Source: an uncultured Odoribacter sp. (lineage in GTDB: Bacteria; Bacteroidota; Bacteroidia; Bacteroidales; Marinifilaceae). Taken from it: a DNA stretch of 58,994 bases. The notes beneath the pieces are model-generated. The model was not told where the DNA came from, made no database searches, and was given only the letters and a program-made list of their open reading frames with translations. This document shows, piece by piece, positions 36,128 through 44,920 of this stretch. The DNA lies in assembly GCA_944321145.1 (NCBI GenBank), contig CALUKF010000013.1, positions 1 through 58,994 on the forward strand, read 5' to 3'. Both the position numbers and the translations under genes were made by a program. How positions within the stretch are numbered: the first letter of the stretch is position 1; the number at the start of each line of letters is the position of its first letter.

Positions 36128-36161
36128 AAGAATGGGGAGCGGCGTGCCGCTCCCCATTCTT
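36128..36161. terminator. bidirectional terminator hairpin
   Basis: AAGAATGGGGAGCGG (36128-36142), a CGTG loop and the perfect complement (36147-36161) form a 15-bp stem between the convergent MFS and acyltransferase genes, touching the stop of the latter. Confidence 0.8.
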
Positions 36162-37318
36162 CATGACCGTTTTCCCTTGCCACCCGAGACAAACCTCCCG
36201 CTCAGCCACCGCCTTACCGGCTCGTCGTAAATCTTCAAAAAGAGATACGCCACCAAAATGCTTCCCACAAACAAGGCTGCGACTGCAGGAATTGTCTCCT
36301 GGAACGTCAGCCCGTTCTTCCACACCCACGCATAGTAGAGGTACATAAACGGGTAATGTACAATATACAACGGGTAAGAAATATCCCCCAAGAATTTGCA
36401 CACCCGGGATGTCACCCGGTCGGTCGTCTTCCCCGATGCCGCCATATAAACCAGCAAAGGAAACAGCAACAAGATGCACAGCGAATCGTAAATCCCGTTC
36501 AGCCACAACCCTTCCGCGCCCCCTACATGCGGCATCGCCAGCAAAACCACGACTGCCGCACTGCATATCCAGAAAGCCCCCCGGATTTTCATCGGCTTGA
36601 ACAGGCGCGACATCAGCAAACCCGCCGACATCGAGAAGAACATCCGCAAAAAGCCGCCTATCAAATTATGGTCTATCATGCTCCACCCCACGCCGATATG
36701 CCCGAAGCCCGACAGGTTGCCAATGGCAAACGCCGCCAAACCGATGCCAGCAGCCCCCACCAAGACCGCCAAGACCTTCGTCCCCAGCCGGTGGATAAAC
36801 AACCCGTACAAGAGGTTTCCGATATACTCAAAAAATAGCGACCAGCTGGGACCGTTCAGCGGATACATCTCATTGTTCCCGCGCACATCCGCAGAAGTGC
36901 CTGGCACCACCGGCAACAAAAAGAGATTCAGCAACAAAGCGATTCCCACAAACGCCAGGGGCACCGCCGTGCCATCCCACTTCACGCACCCTTGGATGCA
37001 AAAGGCAACGACGCCCAGCACCGCCCCGACAATCACCATCGGGTGCAGCCGGATCAGCCGCCGTTTAAAGAAATCCTTCACCGTCATCCGTTTCCCCCAA
37101 CGGTCGTCGTAGGCATACCCTATCACAAACCCCGAAAGGATAAAGAAAAAATCCACAGCCATATAACCGTGATTCACCTTTTGGTCAATAGGGCTGGTGG
37201 CAAAAGCCTCAAACACATGAAACCACATGACCATCAGGGCTGCAACGCCCCGCAACCCGTCCAACAATTCATAATGCGGCTTGCTATCCGTAAACGCCGC
37301 GGAAAAATTCTTCTGCAT
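36161..37318 (-). CDS. acyltransferase family 3 membrane protein
   Basis: A 385-residue protein with about ten membrane segments. YELLDGLRGVAALMVMWFHV at residues 16-35 and FFILSGFVIGYAYDDRWGKR with FKRRLIRLHP are the marks of the OafA/YrhL-type acyltransferases that acetylate surface sugars or lipids. The target is unknown. TAACTTTG at 37366-37359 is a likely -7 element. Confidence 0.9.
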   Translation of the reverse strand: MQKNFSAAFTDSKPHYELLDGLRGVAALMVMWFHVFEAFATSPIDQKVNHGYMAVDFFFILSGFVIGYAYDDRWGKRMTVKDFFKRRLIRLHPMVIVGAVLGVVAFCIQGCVKWDGTAVPLAFVGIALLLNLFLLPVVPGTSADVRGNNEMYPLNGPSWSLFFEYIGNLLYGLFIHRLGTKVLAVLVGAAGIGLAAFAIGNLSGFGHIGVGWSMIDHNLIGGFLRMFFSMSAGLLMSRLFKPMKIRGAFWICSAAVVVLLAMPHVGGAEGLWLNGIYDSLCILLLFPLLVYMAASGKTTDRVTSRVCKFLGDISYPLYIVHYPFMYLYYAWVWKNGLTFQETIPAVAALFVGSILVAYLFLKIYDEPVRRWLSGRFVSGGKGKRS

Positions 37319-37421
37319 AACAACTATTTCCTGTATTTTAACCTTCTCATTCAGCCGGCAAAGTTACAGAATCCGCCGCACTAAAAATTTGTCCTACATC
37401 AAAAAAAGCCTCTTCCCGCCA

Positions 37422-37985
37422 TTATTTTTGCGCCCGGATACGGCTGAGCGTCGAAGGCGTAATGCCCAAATACGAAGCGATATAGCCCAATTGCGCCTTC
37501 CGGCAAACTTCGGGGAATTGCTCTTGAAACTCCTCATAACGTGCTTTCGCAGAAAGCGTAAGGCAGGCTTTGTGTGAACGGTGCAGCCGCCTATACTCAT
37601 TCTGGTGGATGATTCTGCCCCAATTCGCCAGTTCGATATTGGTTTCAAACAACTGCCGCAAATCGTTCAGCGCAATCTTATAGGCAACTACCTCCTCCAG
37701 CGTCTCCACAAATTCCTCGCTCGGCTTGCCGTAATACAACTCGTCCATGCTGAACACAATGCCGCCCTCATACGAGAAAGAAGTCGTCACCTCCTCGTCC
37801 CCCACCAGCCAAAAAGAGCGCGTCAGCCCCTTCTCGATAAAATACGCCGCCTTGCAGCACACCCCTTCCCGTATTAACTGATACTTCTTCGGGAAGCGGC
37901 ACAACTCCACCCGCTCCCTCAACGCCTGGGCAGTTTCCTCGGAAATCGGATACAACGAATTGATTTTACGGATAACATTAATCAT
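37422..37985 (-). CDS. Crp/Fnr family transcription regulator
   Basis: A 187-residue protein with a cyclic-nucleotide-binding-like domain at about 15-115 (KKYQLIREGVCCKAAYFIEK) and a C-terminal helix-turn-helix (QLGYIASYLGITPSTLSRIR). No cysteine cluster for Fe-S is evident. A strong AAAGGAGG lies 7 bases before the ATG (38000-37993), unusual for this phylum, and TAGCTTTG at 38027-38020 is a good -7 element. It is on the same strand as the acyltransferase but has its own promoter; its targets are unknown. Confidence 0.9.
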   Translation of the reverse strand: MINVIRKINSLYPISEETAQALRERVELCRFPKKYQLIREGVCCKAAYFIEKGLTRSFWLVGDEEVTTSFSYEGGIVFSMDELYYGKPSEEFVETLEEVVAYKIALNDLRQLFETNIELANWGRIIHQNEYRRLHRSHKACLTLSAKARYEEFQEQFPEVCRKAQLGYIASYLGITPSTLSRIRAQK

Positions 37986-38108
37986 ATCAATACCTCCTTT
38001 GCAAAATCTTCACGATAGGCAAAGCTACAAAAAATCCTCGAAAAAAACGAATCTTCCCACGCCTGTCTCTTTGCAAATGGCTTGTCGAAAAATCACCACG
38101 CGCAGGTA

Positions 38109-38139
38109 TTGCATAAATAAAACGGCTTGTGTACTTTTA
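38109..38139 (+). promoter_or_regulatory. promoter of the lipoprotein gene
   Basis: TTG (38109-38111), a 20-base spacer and TACTTTTA (38132-38139), one mismatch from TAnnTTTG. Transcription would start near 38146. Confidence 0.55.
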
Positions 38140-38198
38140 CGGCACTAAATCAAATCTGAAACTTAAAAAAAACATACGACCTCTAAATGATTAACGAC

Positions 38199-38846
38199 AT
38201 GAAAACAACAATATACATCGCAATGCTTGCCCTGTTTTTCAGCCTTTTCAGCTGCGAGGAGAAAGAACCCATATCTGGACTCATTTACCGCAAGACCTTT
38301 ATTACAGCTTATCTGGAACCGGAATACTTCTGGACGGAGAAGGTGGATTCCGGGGTGAAATTTACTTTGAGAGGCAATGTGATTACTTCCGGGGATGCCT
38401 ATAAGAAGTTGTCAGAAAAATACAACGACTTATCCTATAACAGGAATACGCTTGATCGACCACGTAGAGCACTTAGCGATGGCTTGCGCAAAATAAAAGT
38501 GGAAACCATCAAGCCCTTTGATGCAACGCATCCGGCAGACAGCGATATTTCCGATTTAATCGAATGCCAATACATTTCCTTCTGCGATTACATCCGAAGC
38601 GAATATCAAAAAGAGGGCGAAGATGATGAACAAGACTTGGAATTATTCGGCTACACCCTCGACGAAGGTGCCAAATTATTAAAAGAGGATCTTCAAAACA
38701 TCAACTACGACAACACCCAATTGATGACTGAGGATTTCGTCCTGACCTTCAAAAAGGAACCGGAAGAAAAAGGCGTGTATCGCTTCATACTCACCTTGCA
38801 AACACAAGACAAGGAAATAAACAAAGTCTTCGAATACGAATTTTAA
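38199..38846 (+). CDS. lipoprotein of unknown function
   Basis: A 215-residue lipoprotein (FSLFSC, Cys about 20). After the anchor come basic and acidic stretches and an acidic loop (KEGEDDEQDLELFGY), ending KEINKVFEYEF. I do not recognise the family. The start MKTTIYIAML is preferred to an ATG four codons upstream because it gives a standard signal. The gene stands alone, with its own promoter and terminator. Confidence 0.7.
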   Translation: MKTTIYIAMLALFFSLFSCEEKEPISGLIYRKTFITAYLEPEYFWTEKVDSGVKFTLRGNVITSGDAYKKLSEKYNDLSYNRNTLDRPRRALSDGLRKIKVETIKPFDATHPADSDISDLIECQYISFCDYIRSEYQKEGEDDEQDLELFGYTLDEGAKLLKEDLQNINYDNTQLMTEDFVLTFKKEPEEKGVYRFILTLQTQDKEINKVFEYEF

Positions 38847-38879
38847 AGCGCATTAGCACTCATACTCTCCGAAAACACC

Positions 38880-38916
38880 GGGGCGCCATCCGTCGGACGC
38901 GCCCCTTCCTTTTTAT
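38880..38916 (+). terminator. terminator of the lipoprotein gene
   Basis: GGGGCGC (38880-38886) and GCGCCCC (38899-38905) form the stem, followed by TTCCTTTTTAT. Confidence 0.7.
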
Positions 38917-39164
38917 AATGCTCTAAATAAACATAAATAACCTTACATATGGCGTCACAACTTATCCCATCTTTCCTTACCTTTGCATCCGAATTTGAAA
39001 GAAGGTAACGATGAAAATAATGAAGTACACAACTACCCCATACCTTTACGGAAATAAAATCCACGACTTCCATGCGTGGGGCGCCGCCGCCTTGATTTAA
39101 GCAGGTCATCCCCATCTCCTTTCTTGCAATTTTATTCAATAACCATTTAAAATACACTTGATTT
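38917..39164 (+). promoter_or_regulatory. promoter and leader region of the TolC-HlyD-MFS operon
   Basis: TACCTTTG at 38978-38985 is a good -7 element, but no clear -33 TTG is seen. It would give a leader of about 170 bases before the TolC ATG. TACCTTTA near 39041 is a second candidate. No gene is supported here. Confidence 0.45.
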
Positions 39165-40475
39165 ATGAGCAAAACCAAAAGGCTCATAGGACTGTGCCTT
39201 GCAGTGCTATGCAGCCAGGGCATCTATGCCCAACCCCAAGTCATGAGCTTGGAAGAACTGTTCCGCTTGGCAGACGAAAACAGCCGGAGCATACAAATCC
39301 ATGACATCGGCAAGCAAATCGCGGACGAAGCCCTTGCCGCCGCAAAGGCACAACGACTGCCGGAAATCTCTGCCTCCCTCTCTGCCGGCTACCTGGGCAA
39401 TGGCAGGCTGTGGGACAGGGATTTCAGCAACGGAGTGCAAGCACCCATGCCGCATTTTAGCAACAATTTCGCCCTCGAAGCCCGCCAAGTCATTTATGCC
39501 GGCGGCGCAGTGGACAGCGGCATTGAGATGGCGGCTTTGGATAGTCGTTCGGCAGAACTCGACCGCGAGCGTAGCCGGCAGGACGTGCGTTTCCTCCTTG
39601 TCGGCTGCTATTTGGATTTGTACAGGCTCCACAACCAAATCCGCGTTTTGCAGCAAAACATCAGCCTGACCGAACAACTGATTGCCCACATGGAAGCCCG
39701 CAACCGCGAGGGGGCTGCCTTGAAAAACGACATCACCCGCTATGAACTCCAGCGCGAAACGCAACGCCTGCAACTCACCCAAGCGGAAAATGCACGCGCA
39801 ATCGCCAATTACCGGCTGGCAACCACCCTCCACCTGCCGGCAGGCACAGAGATTCTGCCCGACACCGCGGCGCCCTCCCGCAGCTTCCCGGCTTATGCCG
39901 GAGAGGAATGGCAGGCGGAAGCTGCTGTCCACAACCTCGACTTGCAGCAAGCCCGCATCCGCATTCTCCGGAACGAACAGCAGGTGCGCCGCGAACGGTC
40001 TGCACGTTTGCCCCAAATCGCCATCGTGGCTGCCGACCATTTGGACGGTCCTGTCACCATCGAAGTGCCTCCCCTCGACAACAATTTCAACTATTGGCAC
40101 CTCTCCGTGGGCTTGTCTTACAACCTTTCTTCCCTCTACAAAAATAACCGCAAGCTCCGCAGTGCAAAACTCGATGTCAGCCGTGCCCAAGTCGTCTACG
40201 AATGGACAAAAGAGGAAACCGACCGTGCCGTGCAGGAAAATTACCTGAATTGGCTCACCGCATGCTCCGAGCTTCAAGCACAGGAAAAAAGTGTGGAACT
40301 TGCCAACGAAAACTACCGGGTCGTCAGCAACCGCTATGCCAACGGTCTCGCACTGCTTACCGACCTCATTGATGCCGGCAATGTGAAGCTGGATGCCGAG
40401 TTAAAGGCAGTCAATGCCCGCATCCAAATCCTCTTCCTTTATTACAAGATGAAGTATGTCGCCCATACGTTATAA
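39165..40475 (+). CDS. TolC family outer-membrane efflux protein (export operon 1)
   Basis: A 436-residue exported protein with a signal peptide ending IYAQ near residue 22. It has long coiled helices and the repeated TolC halves (VMSLEELFRLADENSRSIQ; ENYRVVSNRYANGLALLTDL). It forms the outer-membrane channel for the HlyD-type adaptor and MFS pump that follow within 28 and 2 bases. Confidence 0.92.
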   Translation: MSKTKRLIGLCLAVLCSQGIYAQPQVMSLEELFRLADENSRSIQIHDIGKQIADEALAAAKAQRLPEISASLSAGYLGNGRLWDRDFSNGVQAPMPHFSNNFALEARQVIYAGGAVDSGIEMAALDSRSAELDRERSRQDVRFLLVGCYLDLYRLHNQIRVLQQNISLTEQLIAHMEARNREGAALKNDITRYELQRETQRLQLTQAENARAIANYRLATTLHLPAGTEILPDTAAPSRSFPAYAGEEWQAEAAVHNLDLQQARIRILRNEQQVRRERSARLPQIAIVAADHLDGPVTIEVPPLDNNFNYWHLSVGLSYNLSSLYKNNRKLRSAKLDVSRAQVVYEWTKEETDRAVQENYLNWLTACSELQAQEKSVELANENYRVVSNRYANGLALLTDLIDAGNVKLDAELKAVNARIQILFLYYKMKYVAHTL

Positions 40476-40503
40476 ATGTCAAACTGCAAAATAAATAAAA
40501 ACC

Positions 40504-41535
40504 ATGATTACCAGAAAAATCAAGAAAACCATCTATAATGCCCTCGTCATTTGCCTGTTGTTGATAGGGCTTGTCTACGTGTGCTCCCGTTTCATCCACC
40601 CCGGGGTGGAATACACCGATAACGCGCAAGTACGGCAGCACATCACCCCTGTGAACACCCGCGTGCAAGGATTCATCCGTGAAATCCGCTTCGAGGAGTA
40701 CAGTCCCGTGCGCCGGGGCGACACCCTTCTCCTGATTGAGGATGCGGAGTTCCGCCTGCGCCTTGCCCAAGCGGAAGCCGACCTTGCCAATGCCCGTGCC
40801 GTGGAAGAAGCCGCCGCCTCCGGCAAGGCGGCTGCCTGGAATAACCTCGGCGTGAACGATGCCGCCATCGAGGAAGCCCGTGTGCAGCTGGAGAATGCCC
40901 GCCGCGAGCAATCGCGTTATACAAAACTCTTGGAGCAAGATGCCGTCACCCGTCAGGAGTACGACCGGGTGCGCACAGCCTGCGAGTCTGCGGAAGCCCG
41001 CTACGCCCAGCTCTCCCGCGCCAAAGGCACTGCCGCCCTTGCAAAAGACGAGCAATCCCATCGTTTGGCGCAAAGCCGCGCGACAGTCCGTGTGGCAGAA
41101 GCCGCCCTCGACCTTGCCCGCCTGAACCTTTCCTACACGGCAATCCTTGCCCCATGCGACGGTGTAACCGGCGCAAAGGACATCCACGAAGGGCAACTCG
41201 TCCAGCCCGGGCAGGCAATGGTAGACCTTGTGGACAGCGGTGACCTTTGGATTATTGCCAACTACCGCGAAACGCAACTTCCCCGCATCCGCGAAGGCGC
41301 AGAAGTTATCGTCACGGCGGATGCGGTGCCGGGCGTTACTTACTACGGTATGGTAGAATCCATTTCTGATGCCACCGGCGCGGCATTCTCCCTGATTCCG
41401 CAAGACAACGCCACCGGCAACTTTGTCAAAGTGGAACAGCGCGTGCCCGTCCGCATCACATTGCAAGGCAATGCCCCCGAAGATTTGCAACGTCTCCGGG
41501 CAGGTTTCAATGTTGAATGCAAAATCAAGTACTAA
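40504..41535 (+). CDS. HlyD/EmrA family membrane fusion protein
   Basis: A 343-residue protein with one N-terminal membrane segment (ALVICLLLIGLVYVC), a biotinyl-lipoyl-like hairpin (TPVNTRVQGFIREIRFEEYS, SPVRRGDTLL), a coiled hairpin about 80-185 and a beta-barrel part (PCDGVTGAKDIHEGQLVQPG). It bridges the MFS pump and TolC across the periplasm, as EmrA does. Confidence 0.93.
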   Translation: MITRKIKKTIYNALVICLLLIGLVYVCSRFIHPGVEYTDNAQVRQHITPVNTRVQGFIREIRFEEYSPVRRGDTLLLIEDAEFRLRLAQAEADLANARAVEEAAASGKAAAWNNLGVNDAAIEEARVQLENARREQSRYTKLLEQDAVTRQEYDRVRTACESAEARYAQLSRAKGTAALAKDEQSHRLAQSRATVRVAEAALDLARLNLSYTAILAPCDGVTGAKDIHEGQLVQPGQAMVDLVDSGDLWIIANYRETQLPRIREGAEVIVTADAVPGVTYYGMVESISDATGAAFSLIPQDNATGNFVKVEQRVPVRITLQGNAPEDLQRLRAGFNVECKIKY

Positions 41536-41537
41536 AT

Positions 41538-43136
41538 ATGAAGGCGCCACATTCCACTGTTCCCTTTGCAATGCCCATGTTCCGCGCCTTTGTACCCCGG
41601 AGGTTACAGCCTTGGATTTACGTCTGCATCGCTGTGACTTTCCAACTCTCCGGCGGGCTATACCTCGGCACGCTCAGCCAAATGATGGGCGAAACTGCCC
41701 TCATGCGTGAGGATTTGCTGATGTGCCTTTATGCCAACCTGGCAGGCATGGCGATTTACTTTCCTCTGCTTTTCCGCATGAAGTTCCGCTTTACCAACAA
41801 GACGCTCCTTTGCGCAGCGGCAACGGGCGTGCTCGCCTGCAACTTGCTCACGCCGCGCGTCCATTCCCTACCCCTTCTTTGGACGGTTTGTTTCGTCAGC
41901 GGGATATGCAAAATACAGGGCACTTTCGAGTGCATGTCCAATATCCAGCTTTGGATGACCCCCAAGCGGGACTTCACGGTCTTCTTTCCCGTCCTGCACA
42001 TCATCATCCTCGGCAGCATGCAGGTTTCGGATTGGCTCTCCATCCGGCTGATGTACCATTACCATTGGACGTACATGCACTTCTTCATTGCCGGGTTGAT
42101 GATGCTCGATCTTCTCGTGCTTACGCTCTGCACGCGCCATTTCCGCATCGTCAAGAAGTTTCCGCTTTACGGCATCGACTGGCTTGGTGCCCTGCTTTGG
42201 GTATTGCTCCTGCTGGAAGTCGCCTTCCTTTTTAATTATGGGGAATACTATGACTGGTGGAACAGCCCCGCCCTTCGCCGCTTGGGCGTTGCCATCCTGT
42301 TCACCTTGGGTCTCTGCCTCTGGCGCATGTACACCATCCGCCATCCTTTTTTTGAACCACGGATGTGGACATACCGCCGCCTCGTGCCCATTTTGCTATT
42401 GATTACCTGCGTGGAAGCCTTCCTCGCCACGGAGCATGTCTTGGAAGAAGTGTTCTACGAGGAAGTCATGCACTATGGAACGACTACCGTTGCCCGCCTC
42501 GACGGCTGGTCGCTCCTCGGCGTGTGGGCAGGCTGCCTATTTGCCTATTGGTGGATGCACGTCCGGCGGCTACCTTACCTGCGCTTGATAACGGCAGGCA
42601 TTCTCATGCTGGGCGTCTATTTGGCATCCATGTATTTCACTCTGTCGCCTGACATGCCTTTTTCCCGCTTCGCCCTACCTGTCGCTTGCCGGGGATTTGC
42701 CTATGCCGTGTTGAGCATCACCTTCATGACCTGCTTAGAGGAAATCATGACCTTTCAACATTTCTTCCAGGCATTGAGCGTTTTCAACATGCTCCACATG
42801 GTTGTCGGCGGCGTAATGGGTGCTGCCCTCTACTCGCATGGCTTGTCCTATTATGTCGCCGACAACCTTTCGCGCTACGGGGTGCACCTCGACAGCGTGG
42901 CGTTTCCCCGCGCCCCCTTTGACCTGGGCGCATACATGGAAAGCTTCATCTCCCGGATAATGGCAATAAGCGTCAAACAAATCTATGGTTGGGTGCTCTA
43001 CGCCTGTCTCCTTTTGCTACTGCTTTTCCTGCTCTACGATGCTCCCATTCGCCGCTCCCTGAAGCAAATGCCCCGCAGGCAAGCCCTCCGTCGCGAAATC
43101 GCCCGTGCTGTCCGCCTGCCCCGCCGAGTTCCCTAA
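41538..43136 (+). CDS. EmrB-like MFS drug/export transporter
   Basis: A 532-residue inner-membrane protein with about 14 membrane segments, the count of the DHA2 (EmrB) group. FQLSGGLYLGTLSQMMGETA in the first segments and the position behind HlyD fit that group, although the sequence is far from E. coli EmrB. I chose the start MKAPHSTVPF, 2 bases after the HlyD stop; an ATG at 41517 lies inside that gene. The exported compound is unknown. Confidence 0.85.
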   Translation: MKAPHSTVPFAMPMFRAFVPRRLQPWIYVCIAVTFQLSGGLYLGTLSQMMGETALMREDLLMCLYANLAGMAIYFPLLFRMKFRFTNKTLLCAAATGVLACNLLTPRVHSLPLLWTVCFVSGICKIQGTFECMSNIQLWMTPKRDFTVFFPVLHIIILGSMQVSDWLSIRLMYHYHWTYMHFFIAGLMMLDLLVLTLCTRHFRIVKKFPLYGIDWLGALLWVLLLLEVAFLFNYGEYYDWWNSPALRRLGVAILFTLGLCLWRMYTIRHPFFEPRMWTYRRLVPILLLITCVEAFLATEHVLEEVFYEEVMHYGTTTVARLDGWSLLGVWAGCLFAYWWMHVRRLPYLRLITAGILMLGVYLASMYFTLSPDMPFSRFALPVACRGFAYAVLSITFMTCLEEIMTFQHFFQALSVFNMLHMVVGGVMGAALYSHGLSYYVADNLSRYGVHLDSVAFPRAPFDLGAYMESFISRIMAISVKQIYGWVLYACLLLLLLFLLYDAPIRRSLKQMPRRQALRREIARAVRLPRRVP

Positions 43137-43140
43137 TGCG

Positions 43141-43773
43141 TCATTCCGCAGCACAACACACCGTCGCACCGGCTTTTTTGCCGGTTGCGCCCATGGTGAA
43201 AGCATAGGCTATCAGTCTCTCGTCCTTGATGTCCGTCGGGAGGGTCACCTCCGTCGTCCCCGATTCCCCGCGAAGTAACAGCGGATACGCGCGGCAGCGC
43301 GGCTCCTTGCCCACCATCACCAACGCGCCGAACACGCGGTCGTCCTCCGGCATCGAAGGGCGCAAAGGTTGTGCCGTCTGGGTGAATGCCAACGTGCCCG
43401 CCTGCCGGTCAATGACCGCCGTCACGTCGGGAGCCGCCGTCTCCCCCGACGAAAACTGCAACTGCGTGAGGTCAATGCGTGTGCGGTAATCCCCATCCAC
43501 CTGCACAAGGTCGATGTTCTGCTGGATAAAACAATTCTGCTTCTCCGTCCCCGTCTCTCCCGGGAAGCCCTCGCGTATCACTGCCGCCAGGCGGCTTGCC
43601 AATTGCCTCATCGCCTTCATCCGCGCCCGTTGCTCCAGCTGCGCGGGACTCTGCGCGTCGCGCCTCATCTTCGATTTGCCGCGCACCACCTGCTTGCCCC
43701 TCACTTCGTAAGTCGTCAGATTGCCGAATGACTTGCTCAACTTGCCGAACGCCGTAGATTCAAAAATCGCCAT
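43141..43773 (-). CDS. DUF6266 family protein, copy B
   Basis: A 210-residue protein starting MAIFESTAFGKLSKSFGNLT with TYEVRGKQVVRGKSK, the pattern of DUF6266 (glycine-containing start then a KVVR-like strand). The family is common in Bacteroidales, often in tandem copies, with no known function. It has no signal peptide. Its 3' end carries a small hairpin (ACCGGC, six T, GCCGGT at 43168-43185). It lies 11 bases after copy A and is only distantly similar to it. Confidence 0.75.
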   Translation of the reverse strand: MAIFESTAFGKLSKSFGNLTTYEVRGKQVVRGKSKMRRDAQSPAQLEQRARMKAMRQLASRLAAVIREGFPGETGTEKQNCFIQQNIDLVQVDGDYRTRIDLTQLQFSSGETAAPDVTAVIDRQAGTLAFTQTAQPLRPSMPEDDRVFGALVMVGKEPRCRAYPLLLRGESGTTEVTLPTDIKDERLIAYAFTMGATGKKAGATVCCAAE

Positions 43774-43784
43774 ATCTTTTATTT

Positions 43785-44426
43785 TTAAAGGTTAACCGTG
43801 AAATGCTTGCTCTCAGAAAAACGCTTCCCGTCTGCGCTTTGGAAAAACAGGTACAACTGCACCTGCCCTTTGAACTCCTCCGGCAGGGCGACCGTCACGC
43901 CGCCGTCCGCCCGCGTGCTCACATTCTCCTCCAGAAGGCACACCGTATAAGGCTCCTCCTCGCTGATATACGCCACCCGCAGCAAGTCATCCGCCTGCGC
44001 CGACCCTTGCCCGGAATTGTCCGTCCAGACAAAAGTCACCGTGTTCTCCCCGTCCGCCTCCATCCGCAATTCAAACGGCAACTGCAGCCCGCCCACGCTC
44101 AGCGTGAGCAGCGAATAATCCACATACTCTCCCGCCCCGAACGCCGGCATATTGCGGCTCGTAAACAAATTGTACCCCGAACGCATCCCAAGCCGCCGGG
44201 CTTCCATTTGGAATACCTCCTTCAGAAACGTCTTCTTCAGCGACTTATAAAGCGTCTGCGCGCCCGTCAGCCGGTTAAACTGCATTTGCACCGCCTCCGA
44301 CGGCGTGCGCTTCCCGCGTTTCGGCGCCATGCGGAAATACGTCTTTCCGTTCACCGTATAAACCACCATGTTGCCAAACTTTCCCGATGCCCCGAACAAC
44401 GGGGACGATGGATCAATAACTCCCAT
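43785..44426 (-). CDS. DUF6266 family protein, copy A
   Basis: A 213-residue protein starting MGVIDPSSPLFGASGKFGNM with VVYTVNGKTYFRMAPK, matching the DUF6266 start better than copy B. Residues about 95-213 appear to form beta sandwich strands (VTFVWTDNSGQGSAQ, YTVCLLEENV). There is no signal peptide or membrane segment. An AGGAGG lies 7 bases before the ATG. It is first of the pair, just downstream of the repeat region at 44500-44680. Confidence 0.78.
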   Translation of the reverse strand: MGVIDPSSPLFGASGKFGNMVVYTVNGKTYFRMAPKRGKRTPSEAVQMQFNRLTGAQTLYKSLKKTFLKEVFQMEARRLGMRSGYNLFTSRNMPAFGAGEYVDYSLLTLSVGGLQLPFELRMEADGENTVTFVWTDNSGQGSAQADDLLRVAYISEEEPYTVCLLEENVSTRADGGVTVALPEEFKGQVQLYLFFQSADGKRFSESKHFTVNL

Positions 44427-44499
44427 AATACCTCCTCTTTTTTAACGGCTCCGCCCCTGTCCGGCACCCGTCCAAGGCAAGAGCAAAACCCGTATTTAT

Positions 44500-44680
44500 G
44501 TTACACTTCCGTTACATTTAATTTAGGTGCAAGTTACACCTTATTTTTATAAAAAGCAATAGTTAACCTATTCTTTTTATATTGGAATAGGATGATAATA
44601 GGTTTATAATAGGTTGAGAATAGGTTTATCTCTAAATGAAATGTAGCTCAACTGTAAGTTAAGTGTAACTTAAATATAGC
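44500..44680. repeat. 11-bp phased repeat array
   Basis: GTTACACTTCC, GTTACATTTAA, TTTAGGTGCAA and GTTACACCTTA follow each other every 11 bases (44500-44543). AATAGGATGAT, AATAGGTTTAT, AATAGGTTGAG and AATAGGTTTAT do the same (44586-44629), 9 of 11 bases kept between neighbours. TAGCTCAACTG, TAAGTTAAGTG and TAACTTAAATA follow (44644-44676). AACCTATT at 44565-44572 is the reverse complement of the central unit core. The array lies between the divergent DUF6266 and rplS genes. Confidence 0.82.
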
Positions 44681-44804
44681 TTCTGACCCTGTTTTGCACA
44701 GCTCTTGCACCCGTGCCGCCCCTTCCTCCATTCCCCTCTCCACAAGCACAAAAAAGCCCGGCACTGCAATTTGAATTTTGTTTATGAAAATGTGGGAGAT
44801 GGGC

Positions 44805-44835
44805 TTGCAGGGAAAAATATTTCTTCTTACATTTG
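44805..44835 (+). promoter_or_regulatory. promoter of rplS
   Basis: TTG (44805-44807), a 20-base spacer and TACATTTG (44828-44835), a full match to the consensus. The start would be near 44842. Confidence 0.75.
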
Positions 44836-44841
44836 TGCCCT

Positions 44842-44920
44842 CAAAACGTACACAGTCTCTTGCGTGAAAGACTCCATCGTAATACTGTGTTCGAAAACGA
44901 ATCATAAAATAGTTAGAGAT
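44842..44920 (+). promoter_or_regulatory. structured rplS leader, possible L19 autoregulatory RNA
   Basis: ACACAGT (44850-44856) can pair with ACTGTGT (44884-44890), while AGTCT (44854-44858) can instead pair with AGACT (44869-44873); the two stems share bases. TTCG-AAAA-CGAA at 44890-44901 forms another small hairpin. L19 leaders are known in other bacterial groups; whether this is related is not shown. Confidence 0.45.

Noticed and set aside
38843-39223. 126-codon open frame on minus between the lipoprotein and TolC genes
   Set aside because: It overlaps the terminator, promoter and start of well-supported genes and shows no family feature.
40411-41571. 386-codon open frame on minus in the HlyD region
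   Set aside because: Antisense to a clear HlyD/EmrA gene with full domain layout.
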